From: Telopea speciosissima
Taxonomy: Eukaryota > Streptophyta > Magnoliopsida > Proteales > Proteaceae
Assembly (NCBI RefSeq): GCF_018873765.1
Contig: NC_057918.1
Location: 11,354,862 to 11,418,861, forward strand
Reading direction: 5' to 3'
DNA length: 64,000 nucleotides
Within the stretch, counting starts at the first letter, position 1; each line of letters opens with the position of its first letter. Below the pieces are notes generated by a model. It saw nothing but the letters and a program-made list of their open reading frames with translations, was not told the DNA's origin and did not search any database. Positions 63,493 to 64,000 of this stretch are shown here, piece after piece. The position numbers and the translations under genes were made by a program.

Positions 63493-64000
63493 TGCTCAAA
63501 CTGGCTTTATCAGTATATTGATCAATAACGACATAAAGTCACCCAAGAAATTGCAACTCAAATTAATATTCAAATTAGCTTTATGACAATTGTGTCACAA
63601 AAATTCCAAATAACAATAAAGTCACCTGAAAATGGTAACTACAAAAAAAATGGGTGTGAGATTATCTCTGCCCTTGAGTAACGCAAATCATAACTTAATC
63701 ACTAGAACAAACAGTATAATGTGTATATAAAAATGCAAATTGAGTTATTCCCTGTCAATTAAGTAAAAAAGAGAGTCTACAAGTTTCCTTCTCTTGGTGG
63801 CTATTCATATAGGTCAAGATATTGAAAACTCTACTCACACATGACAAGGATATCTAGATCGAGGATGAGTTTTTGACAGATAATAAAACAATACACCTTG
63901 ATAGCAGATTTCAAGGGTTCAACAAAAGAAAATCAATCGTTGTTCGGAACTGCAACAAACAGATTCCACCAGAGCAGGGGTGGTCCTGAATCTTCAGATC
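63493..64000. other. Right-hand edge, AT-rich
   Basis: No gene feature or named repeat was recognised. It probably belongs to the same intron of the PELP1-like gene, since no further exon of it was found before the edge. Confidence 0.4.

Noticed and set aside
63930..64000. Minus-strand frame with GICLL at the right edge, reminiscent of an upstream PELP1-like exon
   Set aside because: Only five residues fit, the following residues do not continue the family pattern, and no splice donor follows. Treated as chance.

Overview
The window is nuclear DNA of a flowering plant. Three host genes with plant-type intron/exon structure are interleaved with plant transposable elements (Tat-type Ty3/gypsy, RTE-type LINE, Au-like SINE, hAT and Mutator-like elements, copia-like LTRs). 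The genes have clear dicot and monocot relatives, but nothing visible fixes the species. No tRNA, rRNA, CRISPR or prokaryotic features were found.

Layout. 1-5030 is intergenic and repeat-bearing (hairpin element, Mutator-like MITE, copia-like solo LTR). 5476-13821 (+) is a complete eight-exon EB1 microtubule plus-end-tracking gene (276 aa); its introns hold a solo LTR with a perfect target duplication, a hAT-like MITE, an LTR fragment with primer-binding site, and a TRIM. 15153-20954 (+) is a complete three-exon gene for the mitochondrial protein GAMETE CELL DEFECTIVE 1 (339 aa), with its own TATA box and G-box. 20955-23806 is the tail-to-tail intergenic space.

From 59627 down to 23807 (-) run eleven exons of a PELP1/RIX1-like ribosome-biogenesis gene. 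Its 5' exons lie beyond the right edge. About 2.25 kb of coding sequence is spread over about 36 kb because three introns (8.6, 15.2 and 5.2 kb) are filled with transposons, yet all eleven exons join in one open frame.

The most unusual content lies in those introns. (1) A group of hAT-type elements (30642-31360, 31443-32085, 32094-36786, 37512-38658, 52483-53250, 62687-63484) shares near-identical tips of the form CATAGTT/CATGGTT/CAAGGTT and mostly clear 8-bp target duplications, but each subfamily carries a different dense array of short motifs (CTCGA, CCGAAATAT, CGATAC, GCGCCTAGG types). One (32094-36786) contains a decayed hAT transposase. (2) A young Tat-lineage gypsy element (41297-52227, minus strand, LTRs about 98% alike) carries an intron-containing antisense gene with its own TATA box and poly(A) signal. 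The element sits inside an older RTE LINE, which also contains a hAT MITE.

The three host genes act in unrelated processes (microtubule dynamics, mitochondrial function in gametes, 60S ribosome assembly). Nothing suggests a functional cluster.
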